Shown here in pieces: positions 18,377 to 26,970 of a stretch of DNA of 64,000 bases. The DNA lies in NCBI RefSeq assembly GCF_000380485.1, contig NZ_AQYG01000050.1, forward strand, positions 356,410 through 420,409, in the 5' to 3' direction. The number at the start of each line of letters is the position of its first letter. Positions within the stretch are counted from its first letter, which is position 1. The notes under the pieces are model-generated. The model was not told where the DNA came from. It ran no database searches and saw only the letters and a program-made list of their open reading frames with translations. The DNA is from Jongsikchunia kroppenstedtii DSM 45133. Its GTDB lineage: Bacteria > Actinomycetota > Actinomycetes > Mycobacteriales > Mycobacteriaceae. A program made the translations under genes and the position numbers.

Positions 18377-19383
18377 CAGAGTTCCTTCTGTACATGCGAA
18401 TTCGCGGTCTGGACATTGGGGGCGCCGGACGCCTGGGCATCGGAGGTGAGGGCGATGAACGCGTCCTCGAGTCCGCGAGCGACGACCTCGATCTCCCGAG
18501 CCCGCGTGCGGGTCAACAGGAATCGCACCAGCGCGTCCGAGTCGGCGACGGTGAAGTAGTGCCGACCGCCGCGGCGATCGGCATCCATGATCTCCGGGAC
18601 CGCGGAAAGCGCTGCGCTGAAATCGGTTTCGGACATCTCGGCCGAGACGACCCGGCCGCACGCGCGGGCCCGGATCTGCGCGGTGTCACCGTCGGCGACC
18701 ACCTGGCCGTCCGCGATCATCACGATCCGATCCGCGAACGCATCGGCCTCCTCAAGGTAATGCGTGGCGAACAGCACCGTGCGGCCGCGCTCGGCATCGC
18801 GGCGCATCGCCGCCCAGAAATCGCGCCGGCTGCCCACATCCATTCCGGCGGTGGGCTCGTCGAGCACGATCAGATCCGGGTCCGGCAGCAGCGCCAGCGC
18901 GAACTTCAGGCGCTGCTGCTCGCCGCCCGAGCACTTGGACACCTTGCGGTCCGCCAGCTCGGCGATTCCGGCCGCGGCCAGCGCGTCCGGCACCTGATCC
19001 ACCACGCCGAACGCCGAGGCGATGATTCGCGCCGACTCGCTGACGGTGAAATCCGGTAGCAGCCCGCCGGTCTGGGTGACGGCGGCGACCCGGCCCGCCG
19101 CCGCGGCCTGCTCCGGACTGACGCCGTACAACCGCACCGAGCCGGAGTCCGGCCGCGACAGCCCGAGCAGCATGTCGATGGTCGTGGTCTTGCCCGCACC
19201 GTTGGGTCCGAGGATCGCCACCACCTCGCCCGGCTCGATGGTCAGCGTGATCCCGCGGACCGCATCGACCACGGCTCCGGCGGTCGACCGGAACGACTTG
19301 CGGAGTCCGGATATCTCGACGGCGGCCGTCGGCTGCGCGGTGATCCGGGCGTCGTTTCTCGTGCGATTACCCAATTCGTTCAT
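18376..19383 (-). CDS. ABC transporter ATP-binding protein
   Basis: The 335-residue ATPase has Walker [11 protein letters not shown], the Q-loop AVTQTGGLLPDFTVSE, the signature CSGGEQQRLKFA (Cys-Ser in place of the common Leu-Ser), Walker B DLIVLDEPTAGMD and the H-loop FATHYLEEAD. A C-terminal extension of about 100 residues ends with a regulatory-like ARGLEDAFIALT, common in DrrA-type exporters. It is first in an operon of ATPase, permease, kinase and regulator. A perfect inverted repeat 59 bp upstream of the ATG (19442-19455) is a candidate binding site for the operon's own regulator. Confidence 0.93.
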   Translation of the reverse strand: MNELGNRTRNDARITAQPTAAVEISGLRKSFRSTAGAVVDAVRGITLTIEPGEVVAILGPNGAGKTTTIDMLLGLSRPDSGSVRLYGVSPEQAAAAGRVAAVTQTGGLLPDFTVSESARIIASAFGVVDQVPDALAAAGIAELADRKVSKCSGGEQQRLKFALALLPDPDLIVLDEPTAGMDVGSRRDFWAAMRRDAERGRTVLFATHYLEEADAFADRIVMIADGQVVADGDTAQIRARACGRVVSAEMSETDFSAALSAVPEIMDADRRGGRHYFTVADSDALVRFLLTRTRAREIEVVARGLEDAFIALTSDAQASGAPNVQTANSHVQKEL

Positions 19384-19441
19384 GCATCCACCCTGCGCGT
19401 CGCGGGCGGCGGTCGGGAACGTCGGATGTCACCGATCCGGT

Positions 19442-19455
19442 ATGACAAGTGTCAT
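19442..19455. promoter_or_regulatory. Inverted repeat ATGACA-AG-TGTCAT, candidate operator
   Basis: A perfect six-base inverted repeat with a two-base centre lies upstream of the ABC/two-component operon. NarL/DesR-type regulators bind such short dyads close to the -35 region, and autoregulation of operons of this design is common. The assignment to the response regulator is inferred from position only. Confidence 0.5.
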
Positions 19456-19486
19456 CGAGACCGGCCGCCGCGCAGGTCCGGCAGCG

Positions 19487-20116
19487 TCAGGCGACGATGT
19501 CGCCGAGCCAGTTCACCAGCGGCCGCAGCGTGCGCCAATCGGCGCGCACCTGATCGAGCAGCTCCGGGGTGTGAATGATCGGCTCGAAGCCGTACGAGCG
19601 CATGCCGAGCACGGTCTTCATCCGCAGCAGCTCGATACGCGGGTGGTCCTTCTCGTAGCCGCGGGGTGCGGTCTTGAGCCGCTCGCCGTCGATCTCGAAG
19701 CCTTCGCGCTCCAGCTTGCGCAGGATCTGCGCCAGTTTCTTGCCCCGCTTCTCGTCGGCCATCGCCTCGCGCAGCGCGGCCAGCCGCTCGCCCGACGCCT
19801 CGTACATGCCGCCGCCCACCCGGACGCCCGGGGCGGCCACCTCGATGTACCAGCCGGTCGCCGGCGCGACACCGACGAACGCGCCCTGATGCGTCTTATA
19901 CGGCGTCTTGTCCTTGGCGAACCGGACGTCGCGGTAGGGCCGAAAGATCTTGGCCTCCCCGAATTCTCGGGCCAACGCCTCGGTCAGCGCCTCCATCGGC
20001 GCCCGCACCTGCTCGGCGTACACACGCTTGTGCGCCTCCCAGAACGACTTGCTGTTGTCGACCTCGAGGTCGTCGTAGAAGTCCAGGGCGCTGGCGGGAA
20101 AGCCGGTGAAGTCCAC
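19487..20116 (-). CDS. DUF2461 (TIGR02453) family protein
   Basis: The 209-residue protein matches the DUF2461/TIGR02453 family across its length: LDFYDDLEVDNSKSFWEAHK near the N-terminus, then IFRPYRDVRFAKDKTPYKTH, the glycine-rich APGVRVGGGMYEAS, and RGYEKDHPRIELLRMKTVLG. The family is widespread in bacteria and has no established biochemical role. The start is a GTG at 20116; AAAGG overlaps its usual ribosome-site position only loosely. The gene sits between the ABC operon promoter and an SDR gene transcribed the same way 26 bp upstream, so it may be read from that SDR promoter. Confidence 0.85.
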   Translation of the reverse strand: MDFTGFPASALDFYDDLEVDNSKSFWEAHKRVYAEQVRAPMEALTEALAREFGEAKIFRPYRDVRFAKDKTPYKTHQGAFVGVAPATGWYIEVAAPGVRVGGGMYEASGERLAALREAMADEKRGKKLAQILRKLEREGFEIDGERLKTAPRGYEKDHPRIELLRMKTVLGMRSYGFEPIIHTPELLDQVRADWRTLRPLVNWLGDIVA

Positions 20117-20142
20117 CTTTCAAGCCTACGGCCGGCCGGATG

Positions 20143-21021
20143 TCAGATCGCGGTTCGGCCGGTGAGAGCGTCGGCCCAGCCCGAGTCGGCGGCGCCGACG
20201 CCGCGCAGTAGTCGCGCGTACCGCGGCATCACGTCGACCGGCCGGTGATCGATCGCGTGCACGATCCAGTCCGCGGCCTCGTCCGACGACAGCGCCGGCA
20301 GCGAGTCGTAGTCGGCGGTCGGCGCGATCATCGGCGTGCGGATCAGCGGGAAGTACACCGTGGTGACGTCCACCCCGGTGCCGGCCAGCTCGGTCGCGAT
20401 CGACCGGCCGAACGCCGAGATCGCCGCCTTGGACGCGGCGTACGCCGAGAACTTCGGCATCGACCCCGCCGGGACGCCCCACGTGGACACGTTGACGAAA
20501 TGCCCATGCCCGGCCTCGACCATCCCCGGCAGCAGGCCCAGCGTCAGCTGCACCGGGCCGAAGTAGTTGAGCGCCATCGTCCGCTGGAAATCGTGCAGCC
20601 GATCGACCGAGTCCAGCACGCCGCGCCGAATGCTGCGGCCCGCGTTGTTCACCACCACGTCCGGCGTCCCGTACTCGGCGGTGATCACGCCGAGCAGCCG
20701 GGTGATGTCGTCCTCGCTGGACAGGTCGCCCGTCACCGCGTGGGCCCGGCCGCCGCTCGCGGCGATCCGGTCGACCACCACCTGCAGGTTCTCCGCCGTG
20801 CGGGCGACGAGAATGAGCTCCGCGCCGAGGTCGGCGAGCTTGATCGCGGCGGCCTCCCCGATCCCCGACGACGCGCCGGTCACCAGAATCTTCTTGCCGG
20901 ACAGGCGATCCGCAGCCTGGTCGCGCGCGGTGAGATCACTCATCGCGAGCGGACGCTGGAGCCCGAACTTCACCAGTCTGTCGCCGAACAATTTTCCCGC
21001 AGCCGAACGCACCGTACTCAT
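20143..21021 (-). CDS. Short-chain dehydrogenase/reductase
   Basis: The 292-residue protein is a classical SDR with a 40-residue N-terminal extension. The NAD(P)-binding motif is LVTGASSGIGEAAA, followed by VVVNNAGRSIRRG, the catalytic Ser in FVNVSTWG, and Tyr/Lys in FSAYAASKAAISAF. The IDHRPVDVMPRYARLLRGVG tail resembles mycobacterial SDRs fused to or working with fatty acyl reduction, but the substrate cannot be told. GTGAGGTC precedes the ATG at 21021, which I prefer over an ATG six codons earlier. It is divergent from the YccF gene with 58 bp between. Confidence 0.88.
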   Translation of the reverse strand: MSTVRSAAGKLFGDRLVKFGLQRPLAMSDLTARDQAADRLSGKKILVTGASSGIGEAAAIKLADLGAELILVARTAENLQVVVDRIAASGGRAHAVTGDLSSEDDITRLLGVITAEYGTPDVVVNNAGRSIRRGVLDSVDRLHDFQRTMALNYFGPVQLTLGLLPGMVEAGHGHFVNVSTWGVPAGSMPKFSAYAASKAAISAFGRSIATELAGTGVDVTTVYFPLIRTPMIAPTADYDSLPALSSDEAADWIVHAIDHRPVDVMPRYARLLRGVGAADSGWADALTGRTAI

Positions 21022-21079
21022 GACCTCACGGTAGGTCATTGTCGATGCGCGCCAACGGCCGCGGGAGCACAATCGACGC

Positions 21080-21499
21080 ATGCGCACAATTCTGAACATC
21101 ATCTGGCTGGTGCTGTCCGGCTTCTGGATGGCGCTGGGCTACATCGTCGCCGGCATCATCTGTTGCATCCTCATCATCACCATCCCGTTCGGCATCGCGT
21201 CGTTCCGCATCGTGCTCTATGCCCTGTGGCCCTTCGGCCGCACAGTGGTGCGACACCCGAACGCGGGCACGATGTCGCTGATCGGCAACGTCATTTGGGT
21301 CATCTTCGCGGGCATCTGGCTGGCCTTCGGCCACATCATCAGCGGAATTGCGTTGTGCCTGACGATCATCGGAATCCCCTTCGGAATCGCCAACTTCAAG
21401 ATGATCCCGATATCGCTGATGCCGCTCGGCTCTGAAATCGTGAGCACTCGCGAACGCGACGCGATGTATTCCGGCAACGCGTACTACCCCAACGCGTGA
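21080..21499 (+). CDS. YccF domain membrane protein
   Basis: The 139-residue protein consists of two YccF repeats, each a hydrophobic helix pair: ILNIIWLVLSGFWMALGYIV with IITIPFGIASFRIVLYALWP, and GNVIWVIFAGIWLAFGHIIS with IIGIPFGIANFKMIPISLMP. The IPFGIA signature appears twice. The family is found in the inner membrane; no firm function is known. Its TGA overlaps the GTG of the following nitronate monooxygenase gene (GTGA), so they form a coupled pair. Confidence 0.9.
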   Translation: MRTILNIIWLVLSGFWMALGYIVAGIICCILIITIPFGIASFRIVLYALWPFGRTVVRHPNAGTMSLIGNVIWVIFAGIWLAFGHIISGIALCLTIIGIPFGIANFKMIPISLMPLGSEIVSTRERDAMYSGNAYYPNA

Positions 21500-22536
21500 G
21501 CGGGGCGTTTCCCTGGCGGCTACCGATCATCGCCGCGCCGATGGCCGGCGGGCCGTCGACGCTGGCGCTGGTCGAGGCGGTGGGCCGGGCCGGCGGACTC
21601 GGGTTCGTACCCGGCGGCTACCTGCCGCCGGCGGCCTTCGATGAACTCCTGGATCACGCCGACGCGCTGGGAGTTCCGTACGGCGCCAATCTGTTTCACC
21701 CGACCCGGCAGACCGGCGATCCCGGGGCCATCGCGGCCTACGCACGGCAACTGCAACCGCTGGCTGACGAGTTCGGCGCGACGCTCGGCGACCCGATCTG
21801 GTCCGACGACGACTACGCGCAGAAGGTCGAGGTGGTCGCCCGGCATCGCCCCGCCGCCGTCAGCATCACCTTCGGCAACCCGACCGCGGCCGACGTCGAC
21901 GCGATCCGCTCCGGCAGCGGCGCACTCGTCGCGGTGACCGTGACCAGTGCCGAGGAGGCCACGGCCGCGGCGGCCGTCGGCGCCGATCTGCTGGTCGTGC
22001 AGGGCGCGGAGGCCGGCGGCCATCGCGGCATCCACGACGACGATCCGGCGCACCCGTTCGGCGCGCCGCTGACTCCGGTCGCCGTCCTGCTCGCCGAGAT
22101 CACCGCCGTCACATCGGTTCCGCTGATCGCGGCCGGCGGCATCATGGACGGAGCGGCGATCGCGTCGGCCATCCGGCTCGGCGCCGCCGCCGCACAACTG
22201 GGCACCGCCTTCCTGTGCACCGACGAGGCCGGCACCTCGGCACCGCATCGCGCCGCACTGCTGGATCGCCGGTACCCCGGCACCGTGGTGACACGGGCGT
22301 TCTCCGGTCGACCGGCCCGCGGCCTCGCCAACGAATTCGCGGCCGATCACGCAGATGCGCCACCCGGGTATCCGGAGATCCACTATCTGACGAAACCCCT
22401 GCGCGGGGCCGCGATGGCGGCCGGTTCGGCGGCGGTCCCCAGCCTGTGGGCCGGCACCAACTGGCGCGCGGTCACCACCGGCCCCGCCGCCGAGCTGGTG
22501 GCCCGCCTGGCCGCCGAACTCGATCGCGAACTCTGA
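21496..22536 (+). CDS. Nitronate monooxygenase family flavoprotein
   Basis: The 346-residue protein has the NMO (former 2-nitropropane dioxygenase) TIM-barrel: IIAAPMAGGPSTLALVEAVG at the N-terminus, GLGFVPGGYLPPAA, the FMN-binding VVQGAEAGGHRGIHDDD with the likely catalytic His, and VPLIAAGGIMDGAAIASAIR. These enzymes use FMN and oxygen to convert nitronates such as propionate-3-nitronate to carbonyl compounds and nitrite. The GTG start overlaps the YccF stop. It converges on the DUF2599 gene three bases beyond its stop. Confidence 0.9.
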   Translation: MSGAFPWRLPIIAAPMAGGPSTLALVEAVGRAGGLGFVPGGYLPPAAFDELLDHADALGVPYGANLFHPTRQTGDPGAIAAYARQLQPLADEFGATLGDPIWSDDDYAQKVEVVARHRPAAVSITFGNPTAADVDAIRSGSGALVAVTVTSAEEATAAAAVGADLLVVQGAEAGGHRGIHDDDPAHPFGAPLTPVAVLLAEITAVTSVPLIAAGGIMDGAAIASAIRLGAAAAQLGTAFLCTDEAGTSAPHRAALLDRRYPGTVVTRAFSGRPARGLANEFAADHADAPPGYPEIHYLTKPLRGAAMAAGSAAVPSLWAGTNWRAVTTGPAAELVARLAAELDREL

Positions 22537-22539
22537 CGG

Positions 22540-23058
22540 TCAGATCTCGGGACCGCCCGGGTTGCACTGCGACATCATCATCTCGTCATCGGTGACCACC
22601 GGGCGCCAGGGCTCCAGATTCCAGCTCGGCTTGTTCGGCTGGACGATCCGCGCGAATCGCCAATGGCAGTCGAACTGGGCCTGCATGCCGGGCGTGTCCG
22701 CCTTCGGGTCCTTCTTGACGACCTCGCCCCAGGCCTCGCCCATGTCGGCGGACGCCTGCGCCACACGCCCGTTGGGCGTCGGGACCACCTGCAGGCTCGG
22801 ACCCTGCGGCGTCTGCACCCACTGCACATGATCGATGAACGGGGCGGCCACGCCGGGCGGATCGGTCGGGCCCGCATAGCTCGGCGCGGCGGTCTCGCTA
22901 GGCGTCTGCTGCTGGGCCGACGTCGTCGGCGCCGTTGTCGAACCGACGGTGTCGTCCTGCCCATGGCCCCCGCCGCTATCGCCGCACCCGGCGACGCCGA
23001 AGGCCAGCGCGCCGGCGCTCAGCAGTACGGCGAGTCCACGAATCCCGGTGCGAAGCAT
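22540..23058 (-). CDS. DUF2599 family lipoprotein
   Basis: The 172-residue product begins with a lipoprotein signal: MLRTGIRGLAVLLSAG, a hydrophobic core and the lipobox FGVAGC. A Ser/Thr/Gln/Pro-rich linker follows, then the DUF2599 domain with MQAQFDCHWRFARIVQPNKP and SWNLEPWRPVVTDDEMM. The two cysteines of the domain (CHW and MMSQCNPGG) could pair. DUF2599 proteins are secreted or surface proteins of mycobacteria and relatives with unknown role. It probably sits anchored on the outer face of the membrane. Confidence 0.85.
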   Translation of the reverse strand: MLRTGIRGLAVLLSAGALAFGVAGCGDSGGGHGQDDTVGSTTAPTTSAQQQTPSETAAPSYAGPTDPPGVAAPFIDHVQWVQTPQGPSLQVVPTPNGRVAQASADMGEAWGEVVKKDPKADTPGMQAQFDCHWRFARIVQPNKPSWNLEPWRPVVTDDEMMMSQCNPGGPEI

Positions 23059-23108
23059 GGGGTGCAGGGTAATCGACCTCCGCGGGGCTCACATCGAACC
23101 GCAACGGC

Positions 23109-23468
23109 TCAGCGCCAGCGCTTCGCCCCGCCGATCGCGCTCGTCTCCGCCGGGTAGTCGATGATCGAGCGCCAGAAGTGGTCCGGCAGCTCGCGGCCCG
23201 AGCGCAGGGTCATCGCGAGGCCGGTCGCCATCAGCACCCCGGCGAGTGCCAGCCACACCGCCGCGATCGCGATCACCACCCACATGGCGATCACCAGCGG
23301 CCGGTACGGCGCGATCACCATGACGATCGGCGCGAACAGGAATCCCCAGCCGAGGAACGATGCCGACCAGGCGCGATCCGAACACATCACCCGGTGCAGC
23401 CAGCGCGGGGCGGCCACTTCGCTGCCGCCGGCCTCGCTGCTCCCGATCTCTCTGCTCACGGTGTCCAT
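23109..23468 (-). CDS. Small integral membrane protein, unknown
   Basis: The 119-residue protein carries three hydrophobic segments: ASFLGWGFLFAPIVMVIA, PLVIAMWVVIAIAAVWLALA and the adjoining GVLMATGLAMTL. Its N-terminus (MDTVSREIGSSEAGG) and C-terminus (DHFWRSIIDYPAETS) are polar. I chose the ATG at 23468 because it gives a typical cytoplasmic tail; longer frames lack support. I do not recognise the family. It lies between the DUF2599 lipoprotein and the LLM oxidoreductase on the same strand. Confidence 0.65.
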   Translation of the reverse strand: MDTVSREIGSSEAGGSEVAAPRWLHRVMCSDRAWSASFLGWGFLFAPIVMVIAPYRPLVIAMWVVIAIAAVWLALAGVLMATGLAMTLRSGRELPDHFWRSIIDYPAETSAIGGAKRWR

Positions 23469-23529
23469 GCACCCATCGTCGGCCGGTGCCGGCCGCCCGT
23501 CGATTACCCGACAGGTAATGGCCCGGCCG

Positions 23530-24552
23530 CTAGCCGATGATGGCCAGCAGCCGCCGCAGCGCGGCCAGCTGCGCATCGAAGTCACCGTCGAGCTTGATCA
23601 GCAGCGTGCCGATGCCGGCGTCGGCATGCAGCCCGACCCGCCGCGCGATCATCTCGTCGGTCCCGAGCAGATTGGTGCGCCGGCCGATGTCGTCCGGCAC
23701 CGCGGCGCGGGCGGCATCCTTGTCGCCGGACTGCCAGCGGCGGGTCACCTCCGCGATCGCCTCGCCGTACCCGGATCGGGTGAACGCGTTGTTGTAGAAG
23801 TTCGCCGACCCGCCGGCGCCCATGGCGCCGATCGTGAACGCGTAACCCGCGGCGTGCTTGCGCGCCAACGCCTTTTCACCGGCGGCGTCATCGGCGAACT
23901 CCAGCGCCACCGGCGCCACCAGGTCGATATCACTCAGCGACCGTCCCGCCTCCCGGGCTCCTTCCGCGATGGGGTCGAGAAACACTTCGGGTGTTTCCGG
24001 CATGAAGGTATTGCCCAGCCAGCCGTCGGCCGCGGCCCCGGTCAGTCGCAGATTCGCCGGGCCCATCGCGGCCACGTAGATCGGCAGCTCGCCCGGGACG
24101 ATCATGGGGCGCAACGCTTTACCGGGCCCGTCGGGCAGCGGCAGCTGATACACCTGGCCATCGTGGACGAGTCGGTCGCCGCGGGTCACCGTCCGCACGA
24201 TCTCGATCGTCTCGCGCGTCGTGGCGATCGGTTTGGTGAATCGGACGCCGTGCCAGCCCTCCATCACCTGCGGGCCGGACACGCCGATGCCGAGCCGGAA
24301 GCGGTCGCCGGACAACACCTGCAGACTCATCGCCGACGTCGCCAGCAGTGCCGGACTGCGCGAACCCAGCTGCACCACAAAGGTTCCCAGCTTGATCGAC
24401 GAGGTCTTCGCCGCCACGTAGGCCAGGCCGGTCAGCGCGTCGTAGCCCCACACCTCGGGCGCCCACAGGCTGTCGACCCCCGCCTGTTCCGCGCGCTGGG
24501 CGAACTCGACCGCGCCGGGCAGCCGGGGCTCGATCATCACGCCGACTTTCAT
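23530..24552 (-). CDS. LLM-class F420-dependent oxidoreductase
   Basis: The 340-residue protein is a bacterial luciferase-like (LLM) TIM barrel. Signs are the start MKVGVMIEP, the AEQAGVDSLWAPEVWGYDAL segment, IKLGTFVVQLGSRSP, the SGDRFRLGIGVSGPQV block and PIYVAAMGPANLRLTGAAAD. In Mycobacteriales most such proteins use the deazaflavin F420 rather than FMN. The substrate is not predictable. It is divergent from the SRPBCC gene with a 145-bp spacer, so the two may share a control region. Confidence 0.85.
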   Translation of the reverse strand: MKVGVMIEPRLPGAVEFAQRAEQAGVDSLWAPEVWGYDALTGLAYVAAKTSSIKLGTFVVQLGSRSPALLATSAMSLQVLSGDRFRLGIGVSGPQVMEGWHGVRFTKPIATTRETIEIVRTVTRGDRLVHDGQVYQLPLPDGPGKALRPMIVPGELPIYVAAMGPANLRLTGAAADGWLGNTFMPETPEVFLDPIAEGAREAGRSLSDIDLVAPVALEFADDAAGEKALARKHAAGYAFTIGAMGAGGSANFYNNAFTRSGYGEAIAEVTRRWQSGDKDAARAAVPDDIGRRTNLLGTDEMIARRVGLHADAGIGTLLIKLDGDFDAQLAALRRLLAIIG

Positions 24553-24697
24553 TCCGCCTCCTGTAGCGCTGGGTCGTTAGCTGGTGATCAGCTGGACGAT
24601 CCGGCAAGGTTGGCGGAGTCCCGCACTACCGCTCTTGTATGCAGGACTTCGCCAAACGCAGCCGGTCGCTGCGCTGGCGCCAGCTAACCTCGAGGCT

Positions 24698-25204
24698 ATG
24701 TTGCTGCGTGATGCCCCGACCACCGAAGCCACGATCAAGATCGACGCGACACCCGCCGCGGTGTGGGATCTCATCACCGACATCACCCTGCCGGCCCGGT
24801 ACTCCCCAGAACTGCAGTCGGTGCAGTGGCTCGACGGCGCGACCGAGGTCGCCGTGGGCGCGCGTTTCCAGGGCAACAACCAGAACCCGCATATCGGGGA
24901 GTGGTCGACCACCAGCCGCATCGTCGAGGTCGAACCGCAGCGCCGGCTCGTCTGGCAGATCGAGGGCGATCCCGCCGCGGAACCGCCCGCGACCTGGGGC
25001 TTCGAGATCGACGAGGCCACGGGCGGCGTCATCCTGCGGCAATGGGCGCGCCTCGGCCCCGGCCCGTCCGGCCTGAGCATGGCGATCGCCACGATGCCGG
25101 ACAAGGAAGCCCGCATTCTGGAACGCCGCCTCGGCGAACATCGCGCCGCGATGGAACTGAATCTCGAAGGCATCCGCGAGATCCTGGAGGGCGGCGGGGC
25201 CTGA
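24698..25204 (+). CDS. SRPBCC (polyketide cyclase/START-like) family protein
   Basis: The 168-residue protein has the SRPBCC fold pattern: EATIKIDATPAAVWDLITDI, then ARYSPELQSVQWLDGATEVA, GARFQGNNQNPHIGEWSTTS, VEVEPQRRLVWQIEGD and a C-terminal helix AAMELNLEGIREILEGG. Such proteins bind hydrophobic ligands in a deep pocket; the ligand is unknown. I chose the ATG at 24698 because it removes a non-conserved N-terminal stretch encoded through the divergent promoter region. It precedes the KstR-type operator and fadD gene on the same strand. Confidence 0.82.
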   Translation: MLLRDAPTTEATIKIDATPAAVWDLITDITLPARYSPELQSVQWLDGATEVAVGARFQGNNQNPHIGEWSTTSRIVEVEPQRRLVWQIEGDPAAEPPATWGFEIDEATGGVILRQWARLGPGPSGLSMAIATMPDKEARILERRLGEHRAAMELNLEGIREILEGGGA

Positions 25205-25250
25205 CGCGGCCGCGCTCGCCCGCCAGGGCTTGACACCCCGGCCGGGGAAT

Positions 25251-25291
25251 GGCAGAACTGAAACGAAACTAGAACATGTTCCAGTTCTGCC
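25251..25291. promoter_or_regulatory. KstR-type operator inside a longer inverted repeat
   Basis: The 20-mer AACTAGAACATGTTCCAGTT (25267-25286) is a near-perfect palindrome. Its core at 25270-25283 fits the KstR consensus TNNAACNNGTTNNA exactly. It sits inside perfect ten-base arms, GGCAGAACTG at 25251-25260 and CAGTTCTGCC at 25282-25291. A consensus-like TTGACA lies upstream at 25230-25235. KstR is the TetR-type repressor of the cholesterol and steroid catabolism regulon in mycobacteria, Rhodococcus and Nocardia. The site is 28 bp before the fadD start. Confidence 0.72.
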
Positions 25292-25313
25292 CCTGATTCA
25301 GTTAGGCCTGCCG

Positions 25314-26948
25314 ATGAGCACCGCGTCCACTCGTACCGAGATTGCCTCCACCACCCCGTTCGACCCGCTGCGCACCGGCGTCCACAACGGCCACATGATC
25401 GCGGCGGCGCTCACCCGGCACGCCCAGCGACCGGTGCTGCACCTGGGCGACGTGACGCTGACGGGTGCGCAGATGGCCGCCTCGATCAGCCAATACGCCC
25501 AGGCGCTGGAGAAGCTGACCGTCCCGGACAGCGGGTCGGCACTGCTCGCGCTGAACCGCCCCGAGGTGCTGCTGCTCATCGGCGCCGGCCAGCTGAGCGG
25601 CGCGCGCCGGACCGCGCTGCATCCGCTCGGGTCGCTCGACGACCACGCCTACGTGCTCGCCGATGCCGGCATCAGCAGCCTGACCATCGACCCGGTGCCG
25701 ATGTTCGTCGAACGCGCGGCCGCGCTGCTGGAGAAGGTCGACTGCCTCACCCAGATCCTCACCCTCGGCCCGGTGCCGGACGCGCTCGCGGGTCAGGCCG
25801 TCGACCTGATCGCCGAGGCCGCCAAGTACGAGCCGCGTCCCCTGCAGGTCGCCGACCTGGCTCCCGACCACGTCACCTCGATCACCTACACGGGCGGCAC
25901 CACCGGCCGACCGAAGGGCGTGATCGGCACCGCCGCCTCGATGGCGACGATGACGCAGATCCAGCTCGCCGAGTGGGAGTGGCCGGAGAACCCGCGCTTC
26001 CTCGCCTGCACCCCGCTGTCGCACGCCGGCTCCGCCTTCTTCCTGCCCACCCTGATGAAGGGCGGCGAGATGGTGGTGCTGCCCAAGTTCGACGCCGCGG
26101 ACGTGCTGCGCACCATCGAGGAGCAGAAGATCTCCACCATGATGCTGGTGCCGTCGATGATCTACGCGCTGCTCGATCATCCGGACTCGCGCACGCGCGA
26201 CCTGTCGTCGCTCAAGACCGTGTATTACGGTGCGGCGGCTATCAATCCGGTTCGCCTGGCCGAGGCCATCGACCGCTTCGGGCCGATCTTCGCGCAGTTC
26301 TACGGCCAGTCCGAGGCCCCGATGGTGATCAGCTACCTCGGCAAGGCCGACCACACCTCCGAGCGGCTGACCAGCTGCGGCCGACCGTCGGCCTTCCTGC
26401 GCACCGCGCTCGTCGGCGACGACGGCCAGCCGGTCGCACCCGGCGAACCCGGCGAGATCTGTGTCGCCGGCCCGCTGCTGTCGGCCGGATACCTCGGCCT
26501 GGAGGAGCAGACCGACGAGACCTTCGGCGGCGGCTGGCTGCATACCGGCGACGTCGCCCGCGCTGACGAGGACGGCTTCTGGTTCATCGTCGACCGCACC
26601 AAGGACATGATCGTCACCGGCGGCTTCAACGTATTCCCGCGCGAGGTGGAAGACGTTGTGGCCGAGCATGAATGGGTGTCGCAGGTCGGCGTGATCGGCG
26701 TCCCCGACGAGAAGTGGGGCGAGGCCATCACGGCCGTCGTCGTGCTGCGTCCGGATGCGCCGTCCGACGACGCCTCGGTCGCGAAACTCACCAGCGAGGT
26801 CACCGCGGCCGTCAAGGAGCGCAAGGGATCGGTGCAGGCGCCCAAGCAGGTCATCATCGCCGACGAGATCCCGGTGACGGCGCTGGGCAAGCCCGACAAG
26901 AAGGCGCTGCGCGCCAAGTACGGCGTCGCCTCGGCGGTCGGCCGCTAG
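25314..26948 (+). CDS. fadD8: FadD8-like fatty-acid/steroid acyl-CoA ligase
   Basis: The 544-residue protein is an ANL-family acyl-CoA ligase. The AMP-binding loop is TYTGGTTGRPKGVIGT (about residue 191), the middle motif AQFYGQSEAPMV, the GWLHTGDVAR core, the hinge RTKDMIVTGGFNVFPREVED and the catalytic lysine in ALGKPDKKALRAK (about residue 526). The N-terminal HNGHMIAAALTRH and HLGDVTLTGAQMA resemble my recollection of M. tuberculosis FadD8. It should activate a carboxylate with ATP and CoA. The KstR-type operator upstream suggests a steroid-derived or related substrate. The symbol rests on family resemblance, not on a search. Confidence 0.82.
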   Translation: MSTASTRTEIASTTPFDPLRTGVHNGHMIAAALTRHAQRPVLHLGDVTLTGAQMAASISQYAQALEKLTVPDSGSALLALNRPEVLLLIGAGQLSGARRTALHPLGSLDDHAYVLADAGISSLTIDPVPMFVERAAALLEKVDCLTQILTLGPVPDALAGQAVDLIAEAAKYEPRPLQVADLAPDHVTSITYTGGTTGRPKGVIGTAASMATMTQIQLAEWEWPENPRFLACTPLSHAGSAFFLPTLMKGGEMVVLPKFDAADVLRTIEEQKISTMMLVPSMIYALLDHPDSRTRDLSSLKTVYYGAAAINPVRLAEAIDRFGPIFAQFYGQSEAPMVISYLGKADHTSERLTSCGRPSAFLRTALVGDDGQPVAPGEPGEICVAGPLLSAGYLGLEEQTDETFGGGWLHTGDVARADEDGFWFIVDRTKDMIVTGGFNVFPREVEDVVAEHEWVSQVGVIGVPDEKWGEAITAVVVLRPDAPSDDASVAKLTSEVTAAVKERKGSVQAPKQVIIADEIPVTALGKPDKKALRAKYGVASAVGR

Positions 26949-26970
26949 ACCGCCGCTCTCGACAACCGGC

